This document shows positions 1 to 7,666 of a stretch of 12,337 bases of DNA, in pieces. The notes under the pieces were generated by a model that ran no database searches, was not told the origin of the DNA, and saw nothing but the letters and a program-made list of their open reading frames with translations. The stretch is taken from contig JASMTO010000184.1 of NCBI GenBank assembly GCA_041694215.1, forward strand, positions 1 to 12,337, in the 5' to 3' direction. The stretch comes from Flexistipes sp041694215 (GTDB lineage Bacteria > Chrysiogenota > Deferribacteres > Deferribacterales > Flexistipitaceae). The stretch's first letter is position 1. Each line of letters starts with the position of its first letter. A program made the translations under genes and the position numbers.

Positions 1-501
1 AGGCCATATAGCCGGAACTAGCATTAACTGTGAGCCCTGAAAAGCAGCCATGCGAAATAACTCAGGGAACCTTATTTCATAGCATGTGTGGAGAGAAATC
101 TGTACATTATTGAAATTAAATATACTCAAAGAGTTTCCTTTGCTGAAATACTGATCTTCTTTTAATGGTGAAAAGAGGAAATTTTTACGGTACTTGGAAA
201 CTACACCTTCGGAATTAATAGCAAATGTTGTGTTATATATTTTGCCAGAGTCATTCTCAGGAAGAGAAGAGATAACTAACGTGTCTTTACGTAGAAGCTT
301 TGCTATTTCATTTATTAAACTATCTGTATTTTTAGAATGGGATTGCAAATGTTTATAATCAAAACCCGTTGCCCACATCTCAGGCAGTATTATAATATTA
401 TATTGCTCATTGCTTAACGATTCCACCTCAGGAAGAAAGGTGTCAGTATTCCTTGAAATATCTCCTAAATAGACATCTTTTTGAATACAAGCTATTTTCA
501 T
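1..501 (-). CDS. Nitrilase-superfamily amidase (omega-amidase-like), C-terminus outside window
   Basis: Reading the minus strand from an ATG at 501 gives 167 uninterrupted codons to the left edge, so the gene is partial at its C-terminus. The Glu-Lys-Cys triad of the carbon-nitrogen hydrolase superfamily is visible: E41 in LPEMWATGF, K106 in KYRKNFLF and C140 in HTCYEIRFPE. The LPEMW..GF and CYEIRFPE contexts, and the VPAIWP stretch at the edge, resemble the YafV/omega-amidase branch, which hydrolyses alpha-ketoglutaramate or alpha-ketosuccinamate to the keto acid and ammonia in the cytoplasm. The exact substrate is inferred from this resemblance only. The start is supported by a GGAG Shine-Dalgarno a few bases upstream and a good promoter just beyond it. 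It is not obviously in an operon with the HAD gene, since a 234-bp gap separates them. Confidence 0.85.
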   Translation of the reverse strand, partial: MKIACIQKDVYLGDISRNTDTFLPEVESLSNEQYNIIILPEMWATGFDYKHLQSHSKNTDSLINEIAKLLRKDTLVISSLPENDSGKIYNTTFAINSEGVVSKYRKNFLFSPLKEDQYFSKGNSLSIFNFNNVQISLHTCYEIRFPELFRMAAFQGSQLMLVPAIWP

Positions 502-525
502 ATATCTCCTCTCTATTTTATTTCC

Positions 526-554
526 TTTTTAAAACAATATTCTTTTTTTGTCAA
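526..554 (-). promoter_or_regulatory. Sigma-70-like promoter for the nitrilase gene
   Basis: On the minus strand a perfect TTGACA (549-554) is followed after 17 bases by TAAAAA (526-531). Transcription would start about 18 nt before the ATG at 501. Seen by inspection only. The rest of the 234-bp gap to the HAD gene (555-735) is AT-rich and shows no gene or convincing terminator. Confidence 0.5.
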
Positions 555-735
555 GAATTATATTATATGAAATGTTTATAAATATTTTCTATAGATTAAA
601 TTAATATATTTTTCAGAATAAAAGTGAAAAAGTAGTTGTGCTGATTAAAAGCTTTGCGCTAACGTATTAAGTACGCAACTGCGGAGGGCACTATTTTGAA
701 TAATTTAATGTTTAGTTAACGCTGTTTTGGTTTTC

Positions 736-1380
736 TCAGTCGATTATTTCCAAAATTTCTCTGAAATTATCTGCTTGATAATGGGGTTTGGCTTCATCAT
801 GGAATGTCCCGTAACCCCACTTTGCAAAAATTGACGTTATACCTGCATTTTTGCCAGCGGTGATGTCTGTATAATTATCGCCAATGATATAAGTAGATTT
901 GCAACTGATGTGCCAGTCATTGTAAAGTTTTCCTATAAGGTGAATCATCTCTGAATCTGGTTTTGGGCTGTTTACTTTACATGCACCGATGATATAGTCA
1001 AAAAAATGGTCTATTCCAGCCGCTTTAAGTATCCTTTCCCCAAACTCCGTGGGGGCATTGGTAGCCACCGACATTTTAGCCCCCGCTTTTTTCAAGGCTT
1101 CCAAAGTATCAGCCACTCCTTCAAACGGGGCAGCATTTTTCGTACATTGAGCCCGGTAATGTTCCTCAAAGACTGCTCTGTCCTCCGGCAGATAGGAATC
1201 TGTGTTGTACAGCCTTTTTGCAAGCTCTTCCCTTTTATGATTAATAATTTCAAGCACTTCACTTTGAGTGAGAGGAGGCATGTTTTTCAGATTTCTCACA
1301 TAGTTTATAGATGTTGTTATGTCATACCTGGTATCAACCAGTGTCCCGTCCATATCAAAAATTAGCAGTTTTTCAGCCAT
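736..1380 (-). CDS. HAD-superfamily hydrolase, phosphoglycolate-phosphatase-like
   Basis: This 214-residue cytoplasmic protein has all HAD motifs in order. Motif I is DMDGTLVDT, with nucleophile D9 and acid/base D11. Motif II is T107 in SVATNAP, motif III is K140 in NSPKPDS, and motif IV is IIGDNYTDITAGKNAG with Mg-binding D168 and D172. The helical cap between motifs I and II (about residues 18-95) makes it subfamily IA, like Gph, PpaX or beta-phosphoglucomutase-type enzymes. Length matches the family. Substrate cannot be read from sequence: phosphoglycolate, pyrophosphate or a sugar phosphate are all possible. It stands alone, with 456 bp between it and sdhB and a terminator in between, so it must use its own promoter. 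Its Shine-Dalgarno is weak (GTGAGAA about 10 nt upstream). Confidence 0.85.
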   Translation of the reverse strand: MAEKLLIFDMDGTLVDTRYDITTSINYVRNLKNMPPLTQSEVLEIINHKREELAKRLYNTDSYLPEDRAVFEEHYRAQCTKNAAPFEGVADTLEALKKAGAKMSVATNAPTEFGERILKAAGIDHFFDYIIGACKVNSPKPDSEMIHLIGKLYNDWHISCKSTYIIGDNYTDITAGKNAGITSIFAKWGYGTFHDEAKPHYQADNFREILEIID

Positions 1381-1803
1381 TTGTATTTATTCTCACTTTT
1401 ACAGTATTTTTAAGATTTATTTAATATCTAAAGAAGCGATTTTAACTAACAGTCCTTTTTTGCCACCATTTATAGATACTTCATTAATGTTTAATATGGT
1501 TTATTCCATAAAAAGATTCAATCTTTTTTTGAAATAAGTAGAGTAGGCAACTACCATCGCAATCTTACCCATCTGTCACTTACTAATTACGTATGTGAGA
1601 TTTTCTCATACTGCTTTTTATTTATGATTAATGGAGTTCTGAAGTGTATAATGATTAATTTAGGGCGTATCACCAGAAACAGTAATCAAAAGTAACGTTG
1701 CACAAAAAGGCTGCGATTATGCTATGTAACAAACCGGTGAGAATTGTATTTCCTTTACTTACAAAAAATGTTTCGCAATTAAATATATTTGACTCAGTTT
1801 ATA
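1381..1803. other. Intergenic region upstream of the HAD gene
   Basis: About 420 AT-rich bases hold no supportable gene. The only plus-strand open frame here (1319-1537) starts inside the antisense of the HAD gene and has no recognisable content. Two weak hairpins are visible: AAAAAGATT/AATCTTTTT around 1510-1528 and GTATG(T)GAGA/TCTCATAC at 1591-1611. A minus-strand promoter for the HAD gene must lie here, but I see no clear -35/-10 pair. Confidence 0.5.
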
Positions 1804-1832
1804 AAAGAAGCGGGCAATTAGCCCGCTTCTTT
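1804..1832 (-). terminator. Intrinsic terminator of the sdhCDAB operon
   Basis: Perfect 12-bp inverted repeat (1804-1815 with 1821-1832) around the loop AATTA, with a GC-rich core GCGGGC. It lies 5 bp past the sdhB stop codon. In the minus-strand transcript the arm ends in TTCTTT followed by a short AT-rich tail. Nothing on the plus strand needs it. Confidence 0.92.
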
Positions 1833-1837
1833 ATAAT

Positions 1838-2548
1838 TTAGTATCGTCTTTCCATTAACATTTTTCTTACTTCAACTATTGCTTTTGTGGGGTTAAGCTC
1901 TTTGGGACATGCTTCCACGCAGTTATAAATTGTGTGGCATCTCCAGACGCCATGTTTGTCATTTAAGATAGGAAGCCTGATTTCAGCACCTTCATCTCTG
2001 GAATCAGCAAGGTACCTGTAAGCTCTCAAAACGGCATTGGGTCCTAAATAATCTTTGTCAGCCCAATATGATGGGCATGATGAAGAGCAGCATCCACAGA
2101 GAATACATTCATACAATCCATCAAGCTTTTTCCTATCTTCGGGTGATTGGTACATTTCTTTATCTGGAATAGCACTTTTTCTTATAAGGTACGGTTTTAC
2201 CGCTATAAATTTATTAAAAAAATCTTCCACATCAGTAACTAAATCACGGATTACACGCATGCCGGGCAGAGGTTGAACTGTTATATTATCTGTACCCAAA
2301 TCTTCTATTTTTGTTATACACGATAACATATTGACACCGTTTATATTCAAACCATCAGAACCGCAAACACCTTCCCGACAAGATCTTCTGAAAGTAAACG
2401 TGGGGTCATGCTCCCATTTTATCTGGTTCAAAACTTCCAGCATTAACATACCTTTTCTTCTGACTTCAACTTTATAAGTCTGATAGTAAGGTTCTTTATC
2501 CTTTTCCGGATCGTATCTGAAAACTTCAACATTAATATATTTACTCAT
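1838..2548 (-). CDS. sdhB: Succinate dehydrogenase iron-sulfur subunit
   Basis: This 236-residue subunit carries electrons from SdhA flavin to quinone through three clusters. The N-terminal ferredoxin-like domain holds the [2Fe-2S] site C57, C62, D65 and C77. An Asp replaces the third Cys, as in E. coli SdhB. The C-terminal domain has CILCGCCSSSCP with C148, C151 and C154 for [4Fe-4S] and C158 for [3Fe-4S], then RCHTIYNCVEACP with C204 and C210 ([3Fe-4S]) and C214 ([4Fe-4S]). Length and closing NPTKAI motif match proteobacterial/mitochondrial SdhB closely. It is last in the operon, 16 bp after sdhA, with Shine-Dalgarno AAGGAGGG, and is followed by the terminator. Fumarate reductase activity cannot be excluded, but the CDAB order and the Asp ligand favour SDH. 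Confidence 0.97.
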   Translation of the reverse strand: MSKYINVEVFRYDPEKDKEPYYQTYKVEVRRKGMLMLEVLNQIKWEHDPTFTFRRSCREGVCGSDGLNINGVNMLSCITKIEDLGTDNITVQPLPGMRVIRDLVTDVEDFFNKFIAVKPYLIRKSAIPDKEMYQSPEDRKKLDGLYECILCGCCSSSCPSYWADKDYLGPNAVLRAYRYLADSRDEGAEIRLPILNDKHGVWRCHTIYNCVEACPKELNPTKAIVEVRKMLMERRY

Positions 2549-2564
2549 CGTTTACCCTCCTTAT

Positions 2565-4334
2565 TTAATATACCCTGGCTTTTGGTGGGAATGTTTCCAC
2601 AGTCAGAGGTTTAAGCCTGACATCTCTGTATTCGACCGTAAACGAGTCATCCTCATTGTAAAAAACTTCAGTATGTTTAAGATACGTTTTGTCATCCCTG
2701 TCTGGATAATCATCACGGTAATGACCACCTCTGGACTCTTTTCTATGGAGGGCAGCAAGGGTATGTGCTTCAGCTACCATTAACATATTGTTTAATTCTA
2801 ATGCTTCTATTAATTCAAGGTTAAAAATTGTCGATTTATCATTAACCCTGTAATCTTGCATTTTTGCTTTAAGTTCCTTTATTTTTTCAAGAGATTCATT
2901 CAGCCCTTCTTCGGTTCTGAAAACAGTTACATTTTTCTGCATTGATTCGATAAGATCTTGATAAATTTCGTTAAAAGTGTGCTTTCCGTTGGCATTAGCA
3001 AATTTTTCCAGTAATTCAATACCAAATTTGCCTGCATCATCCGGAAGTCCCACAAAAGGATTTTCCTGAGCCCACTTTGCAGCTTCTTCGCCTGCTGTTC
3101 GACCAAAAACAACCAAATCAAGAAGGGAGTTTGTTCCTAATCTATTAGCACCATGTACAGAAGCAGAAGCAATTTCACCTGCTGCGAAAAATCCTGGTAC
3201 CGTTTCCTCAGGATTTTCCCCCTTAGCTTTAACAACTTGCGTGCGATAGTTAGTGGGAATGCCACCATTTTGGTAATGGGCTGTGGGTACAACGGGTATT
3301 GGTTCTTTTGTACAGTCGACACCAGCAAAAATAAGGGCAAGTTCATGAATGCCAGGAAGTTTTTCCATGATGACATCTGCACCAATGTGATCAATTTTAA
3401 GGAGCAAATAGTCTTTGTTGGGTCCAACACCCCGTCCTTCAAGTATTTCTTTTGCCATTGATCTGGATACTATATCCCTAGGTGCTAAATCTTTGATAGT
3501 AGGTGCATATCTTTCCATGAATCTTTCGCCATCAGCGTTAAGGAGAATACCACCTTCGCCTCTAACACCTTCAGTGATAAGGTTTCCGGCGCCGTAAAGG
3601 CCTGTTGGATGACATTGTGTAAATTCTGCATCACTCCAGGAGAAACCTGCTCTCATTGCCATTGCAAGACCATCCCCAGTATTAATGTGCGCGTTGGAGT
3701 TAGTCTGATAAATTCTACACATACCGCCTGTTGCAAAAACAATTGCTTTGGCATGGAATATATGAAAGCCACCGTTTTTCATATCCCAGCAGATAACGCC
3801 ATTTACTGCACCTTCGTTTGTAATAAGTTCAAGTGCATAAAATTCACTAAAAAACTGAGTTCCCTGCTCAACAGACTTTTCGTAAAGCGTCTGCAGCATA
3901 GCATGTCCGGTTCTGTCAGCAGCGTAGCAGGCTCTTTTAACTGCTTTTTTACCAAAATTGGAAGTATGGCCTCCAAAAGGCCTTTGGGCAATTTTTCCTT
4001 CTTCTGTTCTGCTGAACGGTAAACCGATATGCTCCAGTTCTATAATATACTGTGGAGCCAGTTTTGTCATATACTCGCAAGCATCCTGGTCAGCCAGGTA
4101 GTTGCTACCTTTCACAGTATCATACATGTGCCAAAGCCAATGATCTTCTTCCATATTACCAAGTGCAGCAGAAATACCGCCTTGGGCGGAGATTGTATGA
4201 CTCCTTGTGGGATAAACTTCAGAAATTACTGCTGTACTTACAAATTGTGAAGCCACCTGTGCAGCGTTTAATCCTGCACCGCCAGCTCCCAAAACAATCA
4301 CATCAAACTTATGATACTCTACTTTTGCAGACAT
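2565..4334 (-). CDS. sdhA: Succinate dehydrogenase flavoprotein subunit
   Basis: A 589-residue FAD-containing catalytic subunit that oxidises succinate to fumarate at the inner face of the membrane. The dinucleotide fold GAGGAG is at 16-21, and H46 in RSHTISAQGG is the covalent FAD attachment site. Active-site residues known from E. coli SdhA line up at almost the same numbers: H242 in HPTG, T254-E255 in LITEG, the proton-shuttle R286, H353 and R398 in HGANRLG. The C-terminal RGGHYRDDYP is also conserved. Length is nearly that of E. coli SdhA (588). It starts 24 bp after sdhD with Shine-Dalgarno AGAGGGG. Several open frames on both strands inside this gene are antisense or out-of-frame artefacts. 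Confidence 0.97.
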   Translation of the reverse strand: MSAKVEYHKFDVIVLGAGGAGLNAAQVASQFVSTAVISEVYPTRSHTISAQGGISAALGNMEEDHWLWHMYDTVKGSNYLADQDACEYMTKLAPQYIIELEHIGLPFSRTEEGKIAQRPFGGHTSNFGKKAVKRACYAADRTGHAMLQTLYEKSVEQGTQFFSEFYALELITNEGAVNGVICWDMKNGGFHIFHAKAIVFATGGMCRIYQTNSNAHINTGDGLAMAMRAGFSWSDAEFTQCHPTGLYGAGNLITEGVRGEGGILLNADGERFMERYAPTIKDLAPRDIVSRSMAKEILEGRGVGPNKDYLLLKIDHIGADVIMEKLPGIHELALIFAGVDCTKEPIPVVPTAHYQNGGIPTNYRTQVVKAKGENPEETVPGFFAAGEIASASVHGANRLGTNSLLDLVVFGRTAGEEAAKWAQENPFVGLPDDAGKFGIELLEKFANANGKHTFNEIYQDLIESMQKNVTVFRTEEGLNESLEKIKELKAKMQDYRVNDKSTIFNLELIEALELNNMLMVAEAHTLAALHRKESRGGHYRDDYPDRDDKTYLKHTEVFYNEDDSFTVEYRDVRLKPLTVETFPPKARVY

Positions 4335-4358
4335 ATTTTATACCCCTCTGATAATTTT

Positions 4359-4676
4359 TTACATCATGGATGCTAAAGATAGTGCAAGAAAACCAACAGT
4401 TAAACCAACTATCCAATATACAGCCAGTAAAATTGCTCTCCATATCCTATTTGATACGTAGTCATCTGTTATCATTTTAAAGCCATTCATTGTATGAAAA
4501 ATTCCGAAAATAAATATGGGACCCAAAACCATTTTTTGTAGTCCCCATGCACCGGAAGAAAGCATTGAAAAGAAATGGATGAAAATTACTACTATTAGAA
4601 TGACACCTGAAATTCTTTGCATTAGCCATTCAAAAACACCGCTGTCACTGGAACCCATGAATTTATAAGGTTTCAT
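4359..4676 (-). CDS. sdhD: Succinate dehydrogenase membrane anchor, SdhD-type
   Basis: A 105-residue integral membrane protein with three predicted helices (about 15-39, 48-69 and 77-103). QRISG at 20-24 corresponds to the conserved (H/Q)RxSG entry of helix I in SDH anchors. H34 in helix I and H61 in FHTMNGFK (helix II) are candidate haem ligands. With SdhC it would anchor SdhAB and form the quinone site. The sequence resembles the short Thermus/archaeal-type anchors rather than E. coli SdhD. The start is fixed by a very strong Shine-Dalgarno (TAAGGAGGAATTAG then ATG) right after the sdhC stop, 11 bp away. The C/D assignment rests on gene order, because the two anchors are alike. Confidence 0.88.
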   Translation of the reverse strand: MKPYKFMGSSDSGVFEWLMQRISGVILIVVIFIHFFSMLSSGAWGLQKMVLGPIFIFGIFHTMNGFKMITDDYVSNRIWRAILLAVYWIVGLTVGFLALSLASMM

Positions 4677-4687
4677 CTAATTCCTCC

Positions 4688-5041
4688 TTACGAAAATATT
4701 GGAATAGCGCCTAATACAGACACAATAATTGTTAAGAAAATTACAACCATAAATTGCTTACTGAAAACACCTATTTCAGAACCTGTTGAAAAGTCAATAA
4801 GGATAATTCTGAATCCATTAAACGCATGATAAGCAAAGGTTACCAATATAATTGTTCTGGCAATGGGATTAGATGTTAAAGTATTAAACCAACCAGCAAC
4901 CCCTGATTTTGCAAGAATGTGAAAAATCAGGTATAGACCTATGATAACACCGGTAATTCTGTGAAGCAGCCATGCCACCATTCCGGTGTGTTTCCTGTAG
5001 GAAACTTTTTTTGGGTAGGTGACTAAGTCTCTTCTTGGCAT
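4688..5041 (-). CDS. sdhC: Succinate dehydrogenase cytochrome b subunit, SdhC-type
   Basis: First gene of the operon. It has 117 residues with a basic N-terminus and three predicted membrane helices (about 22-44, 60-83 and 95-115). The SdhC signature HRITG is at 27-31, followed by H41 in FHILA; H72 in YHAFNGFRIILIDF is the usual helix-II haem-ligand position. The protein is close to the short anchors of Thermus-type enzymes. Together with SdhD it binds quinone and probably haem b; the number of haems cannot be told from sequence. The Shine-Dalgarno AAAGGGGT lies about 6 nt before the ATG, and the promoter is clear upstream. Confidence 0.9.
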   Translation of the reverse strand: MPRRDLVTYPKKVSYRKHTGMVAWLLHRITGVIIGLYLIFHILAKSGVAGWFNTLTSNPIARTIILVTFAYHAFNGFRIILIDFSTGSEIGVFSKQFMVVIFLTIIVSVLGAIPIFS

Positions 5042-5091
5042 TTTACACCCCTTTTTTTTATTTTACAAACATCGTTAATTTGCTAACTTAA

Positions 5092-5120
5092 TAATTAGCA
5101 TAATAAAAACTGTATGTCAA
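5092..5120 (-). promoter_or_regulatory. Promoter of sdhCDAB with extended -10
   Basis: On the minus strand a consensus TTGACA (-35, at 5115-5120) is separated by 17 bp from TAATTA (-10, at 5092-5097), which is preceded by TGC, giving an extended -10. The predicted start is near 5085, leaving a leader of roughly 45 nt before the sdhC ATG. Confidence 0.7.
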
Positions 5121-5125
5121 TGCAG

Positions 5126-5135
5126 TTGTATACAA
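5126..5135. promoter_or_regulatory. Candidate operator palindrome beside the sdh promoter
   Basis: TTGTATACAA is a perfect 10-bp palindrome that ends 6 bp upstream of the sdhC -35 element, centred near -45. It fits the TNGTNNNACNA pattern known for FadR-branch GntR regulators, many of which sense organic acids. A regulator is not encoded in this window, so the identity is inference. Confidence 0.4.
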
Positions 5136-5250
5136 TGTACACTATAATTTATCACGGTTTTTATTACAATTATCTATAACTAGAATCGAGAAAAATAAGT
5201 TTACAGACAAACGATGTTTTGTGAAAATTTTTATTTTTTCTTTCATGTTA

Positions 5251-5314
5251 TTTAATTAATGATTGCAATTAATCACGTCTCTGTTATATTTCATTGTTTA
5301 AATGATTAATTAAA
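5251..5314. repeat. Imperfect inverted repeat in the sdhC/helicase divergent region
   Basis: Arms of 14 bp (5251-5264 and 5301-5314) match in inverted orientation with one mismatch, each containing the 8-bp palindrome TTAATTAA. They are separated by 36 bp. The region between sdhC and the helicase holds no gene. The repeat could be a regulator site pair or part of a structured 5' leader of the helicase mRNA; with such AT-rich sequence chance is also possible. Confidence 0.35.
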
Positions 5315-5345
5315 TTTTGAGGTAAATGTTCAGCTGTCCGAATTT

Positions 5346-5373
5346 TTGCTTAAATCAAAATCCGATTTAAATA
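5346..5373 (+). promoter_or_regulatory. Possible helicase promoter overlapping an inverted repeat
   Basis: TTGCTT (5346-5351), a 16-bp spacer and TAAATA (5368-5373) make a plausible sigma-70-type promoter about 75 nt before the helicase ATG. A perfect 7-bp inverted repeat, TTAAATC/GATTTAA (5350-5370), fills the spacer, where a repressor would occlude polymerase. Other AT-rich candidates exist, so this is tentative. Confidence 0.3.
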
Positions 5374-5451
5374 TTAAAAGGCGATAAACATCTGCTTAAT
5401 TATTTTTAAAAGTGCGATTACCTCAAAAAATAAAACATAGGGGTATAAAAT

Positions 5452-7035
5452 ATGCAGCAAAGTATTTCTTTCGATGAATTAGGGCTATCAGAAAATTTAT
5501 TGAAATCAGTAAAAAAGAAAGGGTTTGAAGAGCCGACACCTATACAGGCCCAGGTTATTCCAACTTTAATGAAAAGTGAAAAGGATGTGGTAGGACAGGC
5601 TCAGACCGGTACCGGTAAAACTGCAGCTTTTGGTTTACCTATCTTAGACCGATTAGAATGTGATGAAAAACGGGTTAAGGCATTGATCCTGACGCCCACA
5701 AGGGAATTGGCGATACAGGTTTCTGAAGAACTTAACTCACTTCGCGGCAAAAAGAGATTAAAAATAGTGCCAATTTACGGCGGTCAGTCTATAGAATTAC
5801 AGCTGAAGAGGTTGAGTAGTGGTGCAGATATTGTGGTGGGGACCCCTGGAAGGGTTATAGACCACCTGAACAGGAGAACGTTGGATATATCGGGGTTGGA
5901 TTATCTTGTTTTGGATGAAGCTGATGAAATGCTCAATATGGGTTTTATTGAAGATATTGAATCTATTTTAAAAAGGGCGAACCCTGATAAACGAATGCTT
6001 CTCTTCTCAGCCACTATGCCGAGAGAAATTTTGAATATAGCCAAAAGATTCATGGGTGAGTTTGAAATTTTCAAAACCAAAAGTGAAGAGCTCGCCGCCG
6101 GCTTGACTGAGCAGATATATTTTGAGGTGAGAGAATCAGACAAATTTGAAGCACTGTGCAGAATCAGAGATATGGAAAAAGAGTTTTACGGTATCATTTT
6201 TTGCCGAACTAAAGTTGATGTGGATAAGCTTGCAAACAGACTTATAGACAGGGGATATAATGCAGAAGCACTGCATGGTGATATATCCCAGCATCAGCGG
6301 GAAAGAATCTTGAAAAAATTCAGAAACAAGCAGGTTAATATGCTAGTTGCCACTGATGTGGCAGCAAGAGGTATTGATATCCAGGATTTGACTCATGTAA
6401 TAAACTATGCCCTTCCTCAGGATCCTGACGCTTATATACACCGTATTGGAAGGACGGGTAGAGCCGGAAAAGAAGGCACTGCTATTACATTTGTTACGCC
6501 TGAAGAGTATAGAAAACTCCTTTTCATTATGAGAAAAGCCAAAACTGACATAAGGAAAAAAAGCCTTCCCGGTGTTGGAGAAATTATCGAGGCTAAAAAA
6601 GAAAACATAAAAGAAGAGATTTTAGAAGCGCTCAATTCAGATAATTTGGAAAACTATAAAGATATAGCGGAAGATTTGCTTGAGAAGGCCGAGCCTGCTA
6701 AGCTGGTTTCAGCACTGTTGAATATAGCTTATGAGGATGATTTGAGTGAAAATAGTTATCGCGAAATAAGTGATGTTAACGTTAACAGACAGGGGCGGAC
6801 AAGGTTGTTCGTGGCTCTTGGTAAAATGGATGGAATGACTCCTAAATCACTGGTGGATTTTATAATTGATAAAGCTGGTGTTGAAAACAGAAAGATCAAA
6901 GATGCGAAGGTATTTGAAAAATTTTCTTTTATAACAGTCCCTTTTGAGGAGGCTGAAATAATTTTGGAAATTTTTAAACGGGAAAGGCGCGGACGAAGAC
7001 CCATTGTGGAGATTGCAAAAGAAAATAAACGATGA
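5452..7035 (+). CDS. DEAD-box ATP-dependent RNA helicase with DbpA-type RNA-binding domain
   Basis: A 527-residue cytoplasmic RNA helicase that unwinds short RNA duplexes in ribosome assembly or mRNA turnover, often important in the cold. Helicase motifs occur in order: Q motif around 24-32 (GFEEPTPIQ), Walker A AQTGTGKT 50-57, PTRELA 82-87, TPGR 131-134, DEAD 155-158, SAT 186-188, ATDVAARGID 300-309 and HRIGRTGRAG 330-339. After a charged, helical linker (about 365-445), residues 450-523 form a DbpA/CsdA-like RRM fold starting RLFVALGKMDG. The tail is shorter and less RGG-rich than in E. coli DeaD. It may be called deaD, csdA or cshA; I cannot choose between them. The start is supported by AGGGG 8 nt upstream. 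It heads a three-gene cluster. Confidence 0.95.
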   Translation: MQQSISFDELGLSENLLKSVKKKGFEEPTPIQAQVIPTLMKSEKDVVGQAQTGTGKTAAFGLPILDRLECDEKRVKALILTPTRELAIQVSEELNSLRGKKRLKIVPIYGGQSIELQLKRLSSGADIVVGTPGRVIDHLNRRTLDISGLDYLVLDEADEMLNMGFIEDIESILKRANPDKRMLLFSATMPREILNIAKRFMGEFEIFKTKSEELAAGLTEQIYFEVRESDKFEALCRIRDMEKEFYGIIFCRTKVDVDKLANRLIDRGYNAEALHGDISQHQRERILKKFRNKQVNMLVATDVAARGIDIQDLTHVINYALPQDPDAYIHRIGRTGRAGKEGTAITFVTPEEYRKLLFIMRKAKTDIRKKSLPGVGEIIEAKKENIKEEILEALNSDNLENYKDIAEDLLEKAEPAKLVSALLNIAYEDDLSENSYREISDVNVNRQGRTRLFVALGKMDGMTPKSLVDFIIDKAGVENRKIKDAKVFEKFSFITVPFEEAEIILEIFKRERRGRRPIVEIAKENKR

Positions 7036-7046
7036 TATAGGAACAT

Positions 7047-7664
7047 ATGAGTTTGTTACACAAAAAGATAAAAGATTTTAAGCAGTACTCATATGAAAGG
7101 CATAAGAATTTGTTTTCGGAGCTTGCTTCAGAGCAGGCTCCTCACACGTTGTTTATCAGTTGTTGTGATTCAAGGGTTTTGCCCTCCTTTATTACAAATT
7201 CCCTGCCCGGTGAGTTATTTATCATCAGAAATATAGCCAATATTGTTCCTCCCTATTCCACAAAGGGGGAATATTCATCTACTATTGCAGCTATCGAATA
7301 TGCTGTGCTTGTGTTGAGAGTACAAAATATTGTGGTGTGCGGACATTCCAATTGTGGGGGGTGTTCTTCGCTGTTAAAAAAAGAAGATGACCTTAGTCTG
7401 CTTCCCAATGTAAAACAATGGCTTTCTCTTGCAGAAAACTCTAAAGAGGAGTTCCTTAAAAATCTAAATGCTGATATAAGAATGCCTTATCATTTGGAAA
7501 TGATTAATGTCATTAAGCAATTAGAGAATCTAATGACATATCCTTTTATAGAAAAACAGATTAAAGAAAAATCTGTTAACATTTACGGATGGTACTATCT
7601 CATAGATAATGGAGAAATCTTTGATTATAACGCTGATATGAAATATTTTGAGCCGGTAATTTAA
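7047..7664 (+). CDS. Beta-class carbonic anhydrase
   Basis: A 205-residue cytoplasmic zinc enzyme that interconverts CO2 and bicarbonate. Zinc ligands C39, H100 and C103 are present in SCCDSRV and VVCGHSNCGGC. The catalytic dyad D41 and R43 follows C39 in the standard CxDxR arrangement, and RNIANIVPP (61-69) is the conserved segment between them. Length is typical. It begins 11 bp after the helicase stop with a modest AGGA Shine-Dalgarno and is followed after 2 bp by the thioesterase, so it is very probably co-transcribed with both. It may supply bicarbonate to carboxylases such as acetyl-CoA carboxylase, which would fit its neighbour, but this is inference. Confidence 0.95.
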   Translation: MSLLHKKIKDFKQYSYERHKNLFSELASEQAPHTLFISCCDSRVLPSFITNSLPGELFIIRNIANIVPPYSTKGEYSSTIAAIEYAVLVLRVQNIVVCGHSNCGGCSSLLKKEDDLSLLPNVKQWLSLAENSKEEFLKNLNADIRMPYHLEMINVIKQLENLMTYPFIEKQIKEKSVNIYGWYYLIDNGEIFDYNADMKYFEPVI

Positions 7665-7666
7665 TC

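Noticed and set aside
654..678. TTGCG ... CGCAA with inner CGTA/TACG near the end of the HAD gene, considered as its terminator.
   Set aside because: The stems are 4-5 bp and mutually exclusive or need a large bulge, and no T-run follows on the minus strand.
1510..1528. AAAAAGATT/AATCTTTTT inverted repeat.
   Set aside because: Stem is almost all A-T with only one G-C pair, in AT-rich DNA where such matches arise by chance, and no gene ends next to it.
1591..1620. Hairpin GTATG(T)GAGA/TCTCATAC followed by a T-rich run on the plus strand, resembling a terminator.
   Set aside because: No plus-strand gene lies upstream, the stem is AT-rich and has a bulge, and on the minus strand the T-run would be on the wrong side.
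3153..4351. Several plus-strand open frames of 60-137 codons opposite sdhA.
   Set aside because: They are antisense to a fully conserved sdhA, lack recognisable domains and have no convincing ribosome sites.
5260..5275. TGATT-N6-AATCA considered as an FNR/CRP site for anaerobic control.
   Set aside because: The FNR site is TTGAT-N4-ATCAA; half-site sequence and spacing do not fit.
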